Of a stretch of 64,000 nucleotides of DNA, positions 1 through 8,548 are shown piece by piece. The DNA is from Euryarchaeota archaeon Ods02 (GTDB lineage Archaea; Halobacteriota; Halobacteria; Halobacteriales; Halorutilaceae), in assembly GCA_028751075.1 (NCBI GenBank), contig JAQZDA010000002.1, positions 102,090-166,089 of the forward strand, in the 5' to 3' direction. Position numbers and translations under genes: made by a program. Positions within the stretch are counted from its first letter, which is position 1. Each line of letters begins with the position of its first letter. The notes beneath the pieces are model-generated. The model was not told the DNA's origin. It was given only the letters and a program-made list of their open reading frames with translations, and made no database searches.

Positions 1-189
1 GTCGGCTACTACGTCCCCGAGGCGTTCTTCGCGTCGGCGTGCTACGATTGGGACGAACGGTGCCTCGCGTTCGAAGGCGTCGACGTCCTCCTGTATGACG
101 TCGTCGTCTACTGCTTTCTCGTCTCCGGGGCGGCGTCGGTTTCTGCCTCTGACGTCGGGGACTCCGGGGACGATGCTTTCATCTGTCAT
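1..189 (-). CDS. Partial hypothetical protein (N-terminal 63 codons)
   Basis: An open frame starts at ATG 189 and runs leftward off the window edge without a stop. The visible part starts MTDESIVPG and is rich in Asp, Arg and Glu, as soluble halophile proteins are. A TATA-like stretch (TTTATTA, about 222-228) lies some 35 bases upstream, which suits a nearly leaderless transcript. No domain can be named. The region between it and the propeller gene (190-357) holds only this promoter and nothing else I can support. Confidence 0.45.
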   Translation of the reverse strand, partial: MTDESIVPGVPDVRGRNRRRPGDEKAVDDDVIQEDVDAFEREAPFVPIVARRREERLGDVVAD

Positions 190-357
190 CTTCTATGCAC
201 ATACACACCAAAGGGGCAGGCAGTAATAAAGGTTTCTCATCATTTTACATGTTGAACACTTCTGGAATCCACCAACTAAACTGGACGGACGTACAGCACG
301 GGTGGACGTATGCCAAGGAACTTCAGCTCGCTCCGGCACTCGGATACTCGGACGTAT

Positions 358-1647
358 CTACTCGAAGACGTATACAGAGGAGCCAGCCCCGAGGTAGACC
401 GTTTCGTCGACGACTACAGGCGCACCCGTGGACCTCTCCTCCGTATCGTAGACCTCCACGACGTCCCCGGACCCCGTGTCGATGAGATACAGCTCGCTAC
501 CTAGGGGGGTAGCGTACACCGTGTCACCTGCTACCGCGACCTCGTCGATGACCCTGTCGGAGGTCTCCGCTGGTTCATCCCAGACGTGTTCACCCGACTC
601 CGCGTCGAGCGCGTAGACGTGTTCGTCCCAGCCACCGACATAGACCACTCCGTCGGCGACAGCAGGCGACGACTCCAGCCATCCACCTGTCTCGAAAGGT
701 TCCTCCCAGACCTCATCACCGCTGTCGGCGTCGAGGGCGTAGACGCGTTCATCCCGACTTGCGGCGTAGACGACTCCGTCCACAACCACCGGCGACGCCT
801 GAACAACACCATCAGTCTCATAGCTCCATATCTCGTCACCACTTTCAGCGTCGACGGCGTAGACGCTGTCGTCGTTCGACCCGAAGTAGAGTACACCGTC
901 CTCGACCGCTGGGGAGCTATGGACGGCGCTGGAGTCGAACAACCAGCTCTCGCCGCCTCCGTAAGCCCCTAATGCGTGGAGTCCGTCCCCGCTTCCGACG
1001 TACACCAGGCCGTCGTAGACCGCAGGCGCCGAGAACTCCGACGTGCCTCCGATACCCTCGCTCCACCGGACGTCTCCCGATCCGGCGTCGAAAGCGTACA
1101 GAGAGTCGTCGTCTCCGACCGCGTAGACCGTGCTTTCCGTGACCGCGGGAGCGGCCCTCATCATCTCGTCGTGCTCGTGCATCCAGACCGGGTCACCACT
1201 CTCGAGGTCGAACGCGTACGTAGTGCCGTAAACTGACCCCTCCTCGTCGAACTCGCCGTTGCCGAACAACATACCGTCAACGACGGAGACACCTTTGGTG
1301 ACAGGGAGTCCCACCTCGACCTCCGGATCCTCCACCCGTAGTCTTACCTCCAGCTCCGTCTCCACCTCGAGGTCACGCGGACCATCCGCGAAAGGGTTGT
1401 AACCCGAGTTCACGTCGTCGAAGGAGAACACCGGCCAGTCACCGTCCCTTACCTCTATCAACGGGTCGTAGGGGTCCCCAGGGACGAACCCCTCATCCTC
1501 TACCCCGTCACCATCCTCTACATCATCGTCGACTCCTACTTCGTCATCGTCTTCACCCTCGTCTTCCCCGTCGATACACCCTGCGAGTCCGGCTCCACCC
1601 GCCACCACCGCGTACCTCAATACGTCTCTCCGCGTGTCACGTCGCAT
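358..1647 (-). CDS. PQQ-like beta-propeller repeat lipoprotein (Tat-exported)
   Basis: Predicted extracytoplasmic beta-propeller of the PQQ/BamB-like repeat type common in haloarchaea, 429 residues. The N-terminus has a twin-arginine motif (TRRDVLRY, residues 5-12) followed by a lipobox LAGC with Cys24, so it should be Tat-exported and lipid-anchored. Residues 25-52 are an Asp/Glu-rich linker. From about residue 145 to the end there are repeated blades of the form VYALDAxSGDxxW, at least six of them. The ligand is unknown, and such propellers often act in binding or assembly rather than as quinoprotein dehydrogenases. It is monocistronic, with no clear functional partner beside it. Confidence 0.88.
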   Translation of the reverse strand: MRRDTRRDVLRYAVVAGGAGLAGCIDGEDEGEDDDEVGVDDDVEDGDGVEDEGFVPGDPYDPLIEVRDGDWPVFSFDDVNSGYNPFADGPRDLEVETELEVRLRVEDPEVEVGLPVTKGVSVVDGMLFGNGEFDEEGSVYGTTYAFDLESGDPVWMHEHDEMMRAAPAVTESTVYAVGDDDSLYAFDAGSGDVRWSEGIGGTSEFSAPAVYDGLVYVGSGDGLHALGAYGGGESWLFDSSAVHSSPAVEDGVLYFGSNDDSVYAVDAESGDEIWSYETDGVVQASPVVVDGVVYAASRDERVYALDADSGDEVWEEPFETGGWLESSPAVADGVVYVGGWDEHVYALDAESGEHVWDEPAETSDRVIDEVAVAGDTVYATPLGSELYLIDTGSGDVVEVYDTEERSTGAPVVVDETVYLGAGSSVYVFE

Positions 1648-1752
1648 ACGGCTATGGAAAGACTCTGACGTGAAATAGATGAGGGTGACCCTCCAATGAC
1701 TCTATCTTAGGTCCATGGTGAAGCAGTATATGGTGGTTCCACGGCCCCATAC

Positions 1753-2418
1753 CTAGTTTTCGAGGCCGTCGACTACCTCGTCGAGGTAGTCCAGACAGGC
1801 GAGCCCGAGCTCCGCCAGTTCCCTCGCGTCCTCCTCAGACGCTCCCTCCGACACACCCCTCGTCAACACGTCCAGAAGGTCGTCCGCCCAATCCACCACC
1901 TCGTCAAGATCGTCGGGCGCGTCGTCCAGCTCGCCGAACCCACCTCCGAACTCCAGAACCTGGTAGAGCTCTACCGCGGAGGAACCACGGGACACCGAAC
2001 CCGTACCCTCCGCAACCCTCTTCAACCTCCGTTCGAGCTCGCGCTGAAGCGACGCCAGCGCAACCCCTGGTTCACCGCGTTCCACGTGGAAGAAGACGTC
2101 CTGACGCTCCACGGAGGAACCACCACCTCCGCCGACCGAGCCTTCGATGGCGTCCGGCATCGACCTCCTCAGCCGTTCCACCTCGCCCCCTAGATCCAAC
2201 GCCAGGTAACCCGCCACCGCCTCCCGTGCATAGTCGACGTACGTCAGGAGGACGAGCGCCGCCACCAGCACGAGCGCTACAGCGTCTAGGAAGATGTACC
2301 TGGCTACGTGTAGAACCAGCAGAACCAGCACTGCTGCGAACGCCGCCAGCCGAAGCACGCTCTCGACCTCCACGTCTCCGACGCGGCTCCAGACGCCTTC
2401 TTCATCTTCCCCTGACAT
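1753..2418 (-). CDS. Hypothetical two-TM membrane protein
   Basis: I start this 221-residue protein at ATG 2418 (MSGEDEEG). A longer reading from 2454 adds a basic, unlike-neighbour stretch and is less likely. Two adjacent hydrophobic segments (about residues 21-42 and 44-60) form a hairpin. A soluble acidic region of about 150 residues follows, with predicted helices and a Gly/Ser patch near residue 95. I do not recognise a family. The gene lies head to tail with the ZIP transporter upstream, about 90 bases apart, so co-transcription is possible. Confidence 0.7.
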   Translation of the reverse strand: MSGEDEEGVWSRVGDVEVESVLRLAAFAAVLVLLVLHVARYIFLDAVALVLVAALVLLTYVDYAREAVAGYLALDLGGEVERLRRSMPDAIEGSVGGGGGSSVERQDVFFHVERGEPGVALASLQRELERRLKRVAEGTGSVSRGSSAVELYQVLEFGGGFGELDDAPDDLDEVVDWADDLLDVLTRGVSEGASEEDARELAELGLACLDYLDEVVDGLEN

Positions 2419-2504
2419 CTCACCGAACTTCGAACTCCGGCGACAAAAAACCACCCTGGAGGTTCAGCAGGGTCATCAGACGAAGGGGGTCGAGACGGAC
2501 GTGG

Positions 2505-3284
2505 TCAGACCGCCAGAACAGAATCAACGACGAGTATCAGAACCACACCCAGTACGAAAGCCGCTGTCGCCTCGTCCGCGTACCCATGGCCGTGGCTCGA
2601 AGGAACCATCTCGCGAAAGACCACGGCTATCATCGCGCCGGCTGCGAAACCCGCGGCAACGGGAAACAGTCCCGTCACGGCCTCGACGAGCAGGAAGCCG
2701 ACTGCAGCTGCGACCGGTTGAGGCACCGCCCCCGACAGAGTCGTGTAAAGTAGAACCTTAGCCTTCGAGATACCTGTCTCCGCCGCCGGAACCGCGAACG
2801 CGAAACCGTCGGGTACGTTCTGGATCGCGATGACGACAGCGAGCAGGACGCCGGCTTCCTCCATCCCGCTGGCGAACGCGACGCCGATAGCGAGCCCCTC
2901 GGGTCCGTTATGCAGAACTATAGCTCCACCCACCAGCACCGCTCGACGGAGGCTGTCTATCTCCATCTCCTCCGGTTCGGCGTCGAGACCGTCTGCGACG
3001 TACCGGCGGTACTCACCGTGCAGATGCGGGATAGCGTAGTTCCCCACAAGCAGGAATCCACCACCCAGTGCTACGCCGGCGACCACCTCCCAGATAGTTC
3101 CCAGCTCGGTGCCGGGGAGTATCAACGCCCAGAACGACGCCGCTATCATCACTCCGGCCGCCAGCCCGAGCGCGGAGTCATAGGTCCGGTGACCGAACTG
3201 CTCACGGAACAGAAGCGGGACGGCGCCGAGCCCCGTCGCGAGACCAGCCGCCAGGGTCACCAGCAAGACGGTGGAGAGGTCCAT
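2505..3284 (-). CDS. ZIP family divalent metal transporter
   Basis: 259-residue polytopic protein of the ZIP family, which moves Zn2+ or other divalent metals into the cytoplasm. Diagnostic features are the metal-site helix motif HNGPEGLAIG (TM4) and the following helix with QNVPDGFAFA (TM5), both carrying the family's His/Asn/Pro/Glu pattern. A His-containing loop (HLHGEYRR) sits between TM3 and TM4. Length is typical of the ZupT/GufA branch. Substrate cannot be fixed from the sequence. The start ATG 3284 precedes a first helix that begins immediately, as is usual. Confidence 0.88.
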   Translation of the reverse strand: MDLSTVLLVTLAAGLATGLGAVPLLFREQFGHRTYDSALGLAAGVMIAASFWALILPGTELGTIWEVVAGVALGGGFLLVGNYAIPHLHGEYRRYVADGLDAEPEEMEIDSLRRAVLVGGAIVLHNGPEGLAIGVAFASGMEEAGVLLAVVIAIQNVPDGFAFAVPAAETGISKAKVLLYTTLSGAVPQPVAAAVGFLLVEAVTGLFPVAAGFAAGAMIAVVFREMVPSSHGHGYADEATAAFVLGVVLILVVDSVLAV

Positions 3285-3365
3285 CGAAACAAGCTACCAC
3301 GGCCTCCGTGGAAAAACCCACGGCGTGTCCCTGCAGCGCGCGCACGTGTTTCCCGCGTCCTAGAG

Positions 3366-4046
3366 CTGACTGTCCGGTTCTACGTCCTACAGTTCGAGCT
3401 CGCCGTCGAGTATCTCACCGAGGTCAGCGTTCTTCTCCTGTATCCGGTATCTGACGTCGACGACGGGTACGTCGACGCCGACGACGCCGCGTTCGAGGAA
3501 CCCACGAAACCCATAGGACCCTGGTACATGAGGGAGCAGACGGGGAATCTGGAGTTCGAGGTGAAGGACGTCGGAACGGGGAACGAAGCTACCGTCGTAT
3601 GGTGGCGTCCCCCCGACCCATCCGGGTCTAAGAACGAGAGGTGGTGCAGGAGTTCTTGGAGTCCGGTGTCTCCGTCGTCTGCGGGGGAGGCGGCGGACCT
3701 CTGATTGACGGCGAGGATGGTTAGAGGCAGTGGAGGCCGTGTCGACAAGGACTACACCAGCGCACTGGTGGCTTCCGCCGTCGACGCCGACACGCTCGTG
3801 TTCCTCACCGATCTCCCCTCCGTCTACCTGGACTACGGCGACGACGGCGAACGCGCGGTCGAGGAAGCGACTTCGGGTGAGATGCAGCGGTACCTCGAAG
3901 CCGGTGAGTTCGGGGAGGCCAGCATGAAGCCGAAGGTGGAGACCGCGGTGGAGTTCGTGAGGGAGACCGGTGGAGAAGCCGCGTTGGCGGAGGCAGGCGA
4001 GATCGCTGCTGCGTTGAAGGAGTCAGCTGGAACAAGGATACTCTGA
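3366..4046 (+). pseudogene. arcC: Decayed carbamate kinase (arcC-like) gene
   Basis: Three frames on the plus strand together spell the C-terminal two thirds of carbamate kinase. About 3450-3590 encodes the conserved segment AAFEEPTKPIGPWY. About 3638-3715 encodes EVVQEFLESGVSVVCGGGGG in another frame and runs into TAG. From 3738 a third frame encodes VDKDYTSALV, VFLTDLPSVYLDYG, GSMKPK-like (ASMKPKVE) and a family-like C-terminus ending at 4046. At least two frameshifts and one stop interrupt it. The N-terminal ~100 residues with the Gly-rich substrate loop are missing, and no start codon is apparent. It would have made ATP from carbamoyl phosphate in arginine fermentation. No arcA or arcB is seen here. 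Confidence 0.85.
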
Positions 4047-4076
4047 CGCGGTTGCCTCGCGAGCCCCCTTATCGTG

Positions 4077-4226
4077 CTACGGCTGTGGTTCGTGGAACCG
4101 CGTCCGGTCGAAGACCGTCGCGCAGGACGGACACTGTAGGCTGACGTCGTGGTCACGTAGAGCGAACTCTGTTCGCGCCGCCTTCACCCGGAACTCCTCG
4201 TCGCAGGCCGGACATTTCGCCTTCAT
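4077..4226 (-). CDS. Small two-CxxC zinc-ribbon protein
   Basis: 49-residue ORF starting MKAKCPACDEEF and containing a second knuckle CPSC at residues 32-35. Two CPxC pairs about 27 residues apart are the signature of the small zinc-ribbon proteins abundant in haloarchaea. Codon choice matches the chromosome. It probably binds one Zn2+. Whether it acts on nucleic acid or protein is unknown. It converges on the decayed carbamate kinase. Confidence 0.7.
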   Translation of the reverse strand: MKAKCPACDEEFRVKAARTEFALRDHDVSLQCPSCATVFDRTRFHEPQP

Positions 4227-4371
4227 GAACCCTTTACACCGGCTGACACGATATCTCTATCGCCGCCGAAACGGGCTGTACAGCGGTTTCTCTACCGGAG
4301 GATGTACAGCGCTGTATCTGTCGGCGACGGATACGCAAGGTTGTAAGGGAGCTGAGATGATATAACGAGGT

Positions 4372-5076
4372 ATGTCGATACGTGAGGAGTTCGACCGATG
4401 GGCGGAGGAAGGCCGCGACAGAGGTATGGAGGACCGTCACTGGCACACCGCTAAGCACGCGTTAACCAGGATGCCCGTCGAGGAAGGCGACACCGTAGTA
4501 GACCTCGGCACGGGGTCAGGGTACGCGCTCCGCGCCCTGCAGGATAACGCGGATATAGGTCGGGGGATAGGTGTGGACAGGTCACCGGAGATGCTGTCTA
4601 ACGCACGAGGCTACACAGACGACCCTGCTGTGGAGTATGTGCGCGCGGACTTCACCTCGCTACCTCTCCCCGACGACTCCGTCGACCACGTGTGGAGCAT
4701 GGAGGCGTTCTTCTACAGCAGCGACCCCGACGCAACCCTTCAGGAGGTCAGCCGAGTCCTCAAGCCAGGTGGTACGTTCTACTGCGCGGTGAACTTCTAT
4801 GAGGAGAGCACCCACACCCATGGCTGGCAGGACGAGCTAGACGTCGAGATGCTGCTGTGGAGCCGTGGGGACTACCGCGAAGGCTTCCGGCGGAACGGCC
4901 TCTACGTCGCGGAACAGGACTGCATCCCCGACCGCGACGTTGAGATCCCGCCGGAGGATGAGTTCCCCGTCCATGAGTGGGAGGACCGCGCCATAGGTGA
5001 CTGGGAACGAAGAGAGGAGATGGTCGACAGGTACCGGAGGTGGGGGACTCTGTTGACCGTCGGCGTGGAACCCTGA
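4372..5076 (+). CDS. Class I SAM-dependent methyltransferase
   Basis: 234-residue protein with the Rossmann-like methyltransferase fold. Motif I is VVDLGTGSGYALRAL (about residues 43-57), the acidic residue after beta2 is in GIGVDRSPEML, and motif III-like sequence is VLKPGGTFYCAVNFYEE. This is the UbiE/Methyltransf_11 type. The acceptor substrate is not deducible. The C-terminal third (DELDVEMLLWSRGDYREGF) probably forms the acceptor cap. A TATA-like element (GAGATGATATAACG) lies just upstream. It stands alone. Confidence 0.85.
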   Translation: MSIREEFDRWAEEGRDRGMEDRHWHTAKHALTRMPVEEGDTVVDLGTGSGYALRALQDNADIGRGIGVDRSPEMLSNARGYTDDPAVEYVRADFTSLPLPDDSVDHVWSMEAFFYSSDPDATLQEVSRVLKPGGTFYCAVNFYEESTHTHGWQDELDVEMLLWSRGDYREGFRRNGLYVAEQDCIPDRDVEIPPEDEFPVHEWEDRAIGDWERREEMVDRYRRWGTLLTVGVEP

Positions 5077-5185
5077 CGCCCCTGCTACAGATCTGGATCT
5101 TTGTGAGGAGTGGGGTTGGGTGATGGTATAGTTCTCGCAGGGACTCCGCCCAACGTATAAGTTAGACAGCTTCTAACGTAATCTG

Positions 5186-6535
5186 ATGACCGACGACGTT
5201 GGCTCCGTCGACAGAGCAGTGATCTCGCTGCTGGCGGTTGCGGCGTTGTTCGTCGCCGTCGCAGCGGCCGCATCCCTCGCGGGCGCGTCGCCGTTCGCCG
5301 AATCGCTACAGCCAGACGAGGCGCTGGCGGAGGATGAACGGACGACCGGACCGGATCTCTCGACGGGTCAGCTTGGCGCGTTAGTCGACGCACAGGCGGA
5401 GGCCGCCGAGGAAGAAGACGAACCCATCTTCGACGAGGACGACAGAGAGGAGCTCGAGGAACGCGAGGACGTCGACGACGAGCTCGTCGACGCCGTGGAA
5501 CGCGCGCTCGACGAAGCCGACGCCGACTCCCTGGAGGAAGCCGCGACACAGGAGGGAGAAGACGCCCCCGTCGACGAGGACGAAGCTGTCGAGGGAGCCG
5601 CCGACGAGATCCAGGAGAGCGTGGAGGACGAAGTCGACGAGGACGTCGACGAGGAGACGCTGAAGGAGGTGCTGGAACACGCGTTCACGGACGACGGCTC
5701 CGACGAGGAACAGGACGCGGACGAAGAAACGGCTGAAGCCGAGGGTGACGTCGACGACGGCGACGGTGAAGCCGAGGGAGACGTCGGTGACGCCGGACGT
5801 CAGGCGGACGGAGTCGACGACGGTGAGGAGGGAGACGTTGCATCAGAGGAAGCTGAAGACGGCGAAGGAGACGAGAGGTACACCGAAGACGAGGATGAAG
5901 CCGCAGCCGGCGACGTCGAAACCCCGTCTCCAGCCGACGACCTCCCTGGCGGTGTCGCTGTGCTCGCGGCTCTGGCGCTGTTCGCCGCCGTGGGACTCGT
6001 GTTCTACGCCGTCAGACGCGAGGAACCCACGCTGGAGGTATTGAAGAACCTGCCACGGCATCTCATGGAGTCCACCGTCGCTGCGTCGTTCTCGGCCGCG
6101 GAGTACGTACGCGACGCCGTCGCCGGAGTACGTGGCTCTTCTTCACCCTTAGAGGCGCTGGCTTCGCTATGGACGCTGACGCGTGAACGCGTCGGGAACC
6201 TGCTGTCCAGGGACACCCGCGCTCCCGAGGAGATGGCGGCGGACGTCACCGAGAGAGCGGAGTCCGAATCCCCGGAGGGAGGTAGCTCTAGCGTGGAGCT
6301 GATACGGGACTCCTGGGCGGTGGTGACGAGGGCGTCGGGGTTGAACGCACCCGAACGCCGGACTCCGGGTGAAGTGTCCCGCGCAGCCGTCTCCCGCGGT
6401 CTTCCCCGTGAACCGGTGCAGGAGGTGACGGACGCCTTCAGGGAGGTCGAGTACGGCGGCGGCGACCCCGACGTCGGCGCCGACCGGGTGCGACGGGCGA
6501 TGACGGAGATAAGGGACGCGGCGGGAGGCGGCTGA
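5186..6535 (+). CDS. DUF4129-type membrane protein with long acidic domain
   Basis: First gene of a four-gene operon. A 449-residue protein with a signal-like helix (about residues 10-34), a very acidic low-complexity region of roughly 220 residues dominated by Glu and Asp, one TM helix (LPGGVAVLAALALFAAVGLVFYAV), and a cytoplasmic C-terminal domain of about 170 residues. That domain ends in the short-helix arrangement of DUF4129 (EVSRAAVSRGLPREPVQEV, then FREVEYGG). DUF4129 proteins normally accompany DUF58 and MoxR genes, as here. A TATA-like CGTATAAG (about 5153-5160) sits 26-33 bases before ATG 5186. Confidence 0.8.
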   Translation: MTDDVGSVDRAVISLLAVAALFVAVAAAASLAGASPFAESLQPDEALAEDERTTGPDLSTGQLGALVDAQAEAAEEEDEPIFDEDDREELEEREDVDDELVDAVERALDEADADSLEEAATQEGEDAPVDEDEAVEGAADEIQESVEDEVDEDVDEETLKEVLEHAFTDDGSDEEQDADEETAEAEGDVDDGDGEAEGDVGDAGRQADGVDDGEEGDVASEEAEDGEGDERYTEDEDEAAAGDVETPSPADDLPGGVAVLAALALFAAVGLVFYAVRREEPTLEVLKNLPRHLMESTVAASFSAAEYVRDAVAGVRGSSSPLEALASLWTLTRERVGNLLSRDTRAPEEMAADVTERAESESPEGGSSSVELIRDSWAVVTRASGLNAPERRTPGEVSRAAVSRGLPREPVQEVTDAFREVEYGGGDPDVGADRVRRAMTEIRDAAGGG

Positions 6536-6539
6536 AAGG

Positions 6540-7253
6540 ATGAAGGAACACGCACCCCTGGTCGCGGCCGCCGTCGTCGCATCCGCAGCCGCAGCGTTCC
6601 TCGCAAGCCGTCTCGGGTTCGTCTCGACTCCCTACTTGGGGGTGTCGGCTGCCCACGTCTCGCTCGCGGCGGCGGCCGTAGCCGTCGTCGCCGTCACCCT
6701 GAAGCTCGGGTTCGACGCGAGACCGAACGCCTCACCCGTCAGGTCGGCTTCCACGGAGCCGGCGTCTGAGAGCGCGGGCGCGGCGGCTCTACCTGATGAA
6801 CTCGCGGACGGCAGCGGCGCCGTGAACGTCCCCGACTCCGTCGTGGACCGGGACTCCGGCTCCGGGACTGCCAGACGGCGTGGGTCTACGTCGGACGATG
6901 GTTTCTCGACGGTTGGCGCCGACTTCGACGGCCTTCTGACGGCGTCCGTCAACTACGACGTGGACGCCGACATACGTGGGAGGGCGAGGACCCGCGTCGT
7001 CGAGACCTTGAGGGAGACGGCGGCTCTCGCGTGGGCGCAGAGCCACGCCGTCAGCACCGCGGAAGCCGAGGACACGGTGCTCTCGGGGGAATGGACGGAC
7101 GACCCCCGGGCGAGGGCGTTGCTCGCGGAAGACGACGAGGTAACGGTGCCGTTGAAACACAGGGTCTTCGACCTGCTCGCGGGTCGCGACCCCTTCCTCG
7201 CAGGCGTGGATCACGCGGTGGATGAGATAACCGGGATGGGGGCGGCCAGATGA
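6540..7253 (+). CDS. DUF7269-like membrane protein of the DUF58/MoxR cluster
   Basis: 237-residue protein with two N-terminal TM helices (about 6-28 and 36-58), a Ser/Ala/Asp-rich linker and a soluble C-terminal domain from about residue 115 (YDVDADIRGRARTRVVETLRETA). It starts four bases after the previous stop and overlaps the next start by four bases (ATGA), so it is translationally coupled. Position and topology match the DUF7269 family of haloarchaeal DUF58 clusters, but I assign this by context more than by motif. Function unknown. Confidence 0.65.
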   Translation: MKEHAPLVAAAVVASAAAAFLASRLGFVSTPYLGVSAAHVSLAAAAVAVVAVTLKLGFDARPNASPVRSASTEPASESAGAAALPDELADGSGAVNVPDSVVDRDSGSGTARRRGSTSDDGFSTVGADFDGLLTASVNYDVDADIRGRARTRVVETLRETAALAWAQSHAVSTAEAEDTVLSGEWTDDPRARALLAEDDEVTVPLKHRVFDLLAGRDPFLAGVDHAVDEITGMGAAR

Positions 7254-8548
7254 AGTCCACGGTGCCTCGTTGGCGTGGAGCAGCTGTCGCGGGTTCCTTC
7301 GCGTTGCTCGTGGGGCTGGTGTTGGCGTCCGTCGAAGCCGTCTCGCTGGCGGTGCTCGCGTTCACGTACGCGGCCGCCGCTTACTCCGCGTCCCCCAGCG
7401 AGTTCGGCGTCAACGTCGTCCGCCGTCTCGACGACGACACACCCTCTCCCGGTCAACCGGTGAGGGTGACGCTGGAGGTGGAGAACAGCTCCGGTGAACG
7501 TCAGCCCGACGTCCGCGTCTACGACTCCCCGCCGGAGGAAGCCGAGGTAGTCGATGGTTCCCCGTCGTTCGCCGTGTCGCTGGAGGAGGACGGCAGCTAC
7601 AGCGAGAGCTACATGATCCTCGCACCCCGGGGCTCCCACGAGTTCGGGGAGGTTACGGTGGAGCAGGCGAACCTCCCTCGTACGAAGGTGACGTCTGTCG
7701 ACCTGGTTCCGGACGGCGACGTGGAGTTCACCTGTGAGACCATACTCGACGGCCATCCCTTCCTCGATCAGACCGTAGCGGACGTCGGAAGGGTGGCGAC
7801 GGACGACGGCGGTGAAGGCACGGAGTTCCACTCCACCAGGGAGTACAGGAGAGGAGACCCCGTGAACCGCATCGACTGGAGGAGCTTCGCCAGGACGGGG
7901 GAGCCTTCGACGGTGCTCCACAGGGAGCAGCGGGCGGTCGAGGTCGTCTTCCTCGTCGACGACAGGGTCGACGTCCACAGGGAGCCCGTGGACGATGGCC
8001 CTGACTCCCTGGATCTCACGGTGTACGCGGCGTCGAAGGGTGTGAGGGCTTCTATAGACGACGGCAACTCGACGGGCGTCACCTCCGTGGGCGGCCAGTG
8101 GATCCCCCCTGGTTCGACGGAGTCCTTCGCCGAGCGCGCGGTCTCCGTGGTGGAGGAGATGGACGCTGGTTCAACGGCGTCGCTGACGGACCCCCGGTTG
8201 ATCGAGGGTCTTACGGAGCGGCTGCCGAAGGGTAGTCAGGTGGTGTTCTGCACGCCCGCCGTCGACGAGGACACGCTGGAGTTCTGCCGACGCCTCGTCG
8301 CCTCGGACCACAGGGTCACCGTGGTGTCACCTGACGTCACTGCCTCTGACGCCGTAGGCTCACTCGACGGGGACGGCGTGGGGTCCTCGGAAGTCGGGAG
8401 TCGGTCTTACGGGGTGCGGCTGTCGGATGTCAGACGTCGTTGCTGGGTGGAGCGCTTGCGGGAGGAGGACGTACCGGTCGCGGACTGGAGCCCCGGCGAA
8501 CCGCTGTCGGTGGAGCTCGCTCGCCTCCGCGGGAGGTGGAGCCGTTGA
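7250..8548 (+). CDS. DUF58 domain protein
   Basis: 432-residue protein with two N-terminal TM helices, then a beta-rich domain (VRVTLEVENSSGERQPDVRVYD). It continues into the DUF58 signature: STREYRRGDPVNRIDWRSFA, and a vWA-like strand VEVVFLVDDRVDV. DUF58 proteins pair with MoxR ATPases in what is thought to be a chaperone or metal-insertion role at the membrane. The MIDAS-like site is degenerate, as in many family members. Start ATG overlaps the preceding stop. The downstream gene overlaps it by four bases. Confidence 0.88.
   Translation: MKSTVPRWRGAAVAGSFALLVGLVLASVEAVSLAVLAFTYAAAAYSASPSEFGVNVVRRLDDDTPSPGQPVRVTLEVENSSGERQPDVRVYDSPPEEAEVVDGSPSFAVSLEEDGSYSESYMILAPRGSHEFGEVTVEQANLPRTKVTSVDLVPDGDVEFTCETILDGHPFLDQTVADVGRVATDDGGEGTEFHSTREYRRGDPVNRIDWRSFARTGEPSTVLHREQRAVEVVFLVDDRVDVHREPVDDGPDSLDLTVYAASKGVRASIDDGNSTGVTSVGGQWIPPGSTESFAERAVSVVEEMDAGSTASLTDPRLIEGLTERLPKGSQVVFCTPAVDEDTLEFCRRLVASDHRVTVVSPDVTASDAVGSLDGDGVGSSEVGSRSYGVRLSDVRRRCWVERLREEDVPVADWSPGEPLSVELARLRGRWSR

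Noticed and set aside
310..504. 64-codon plus-strand frame antisense to the end of the propeller lipoprotein gene
   Set aside because: More than two thirds lies on the antisense of a clear gene, and its composition follows from the acidic codons of that gene.
2910..3704. 264-codon plus-strand frame across the ZIP transporter and beyond
   Set aside because: Its first half is antisense to the ZIP gene. Only its last part is meaningful, as one frame of the decayed carbamate kinase.
5368..5688. Ser-rich and Val/Phe-rich minus-strand frames
   Set aside because: They mirror the Glu/Asp repeats of the DUF4129 protein on the other strand. No independent support.
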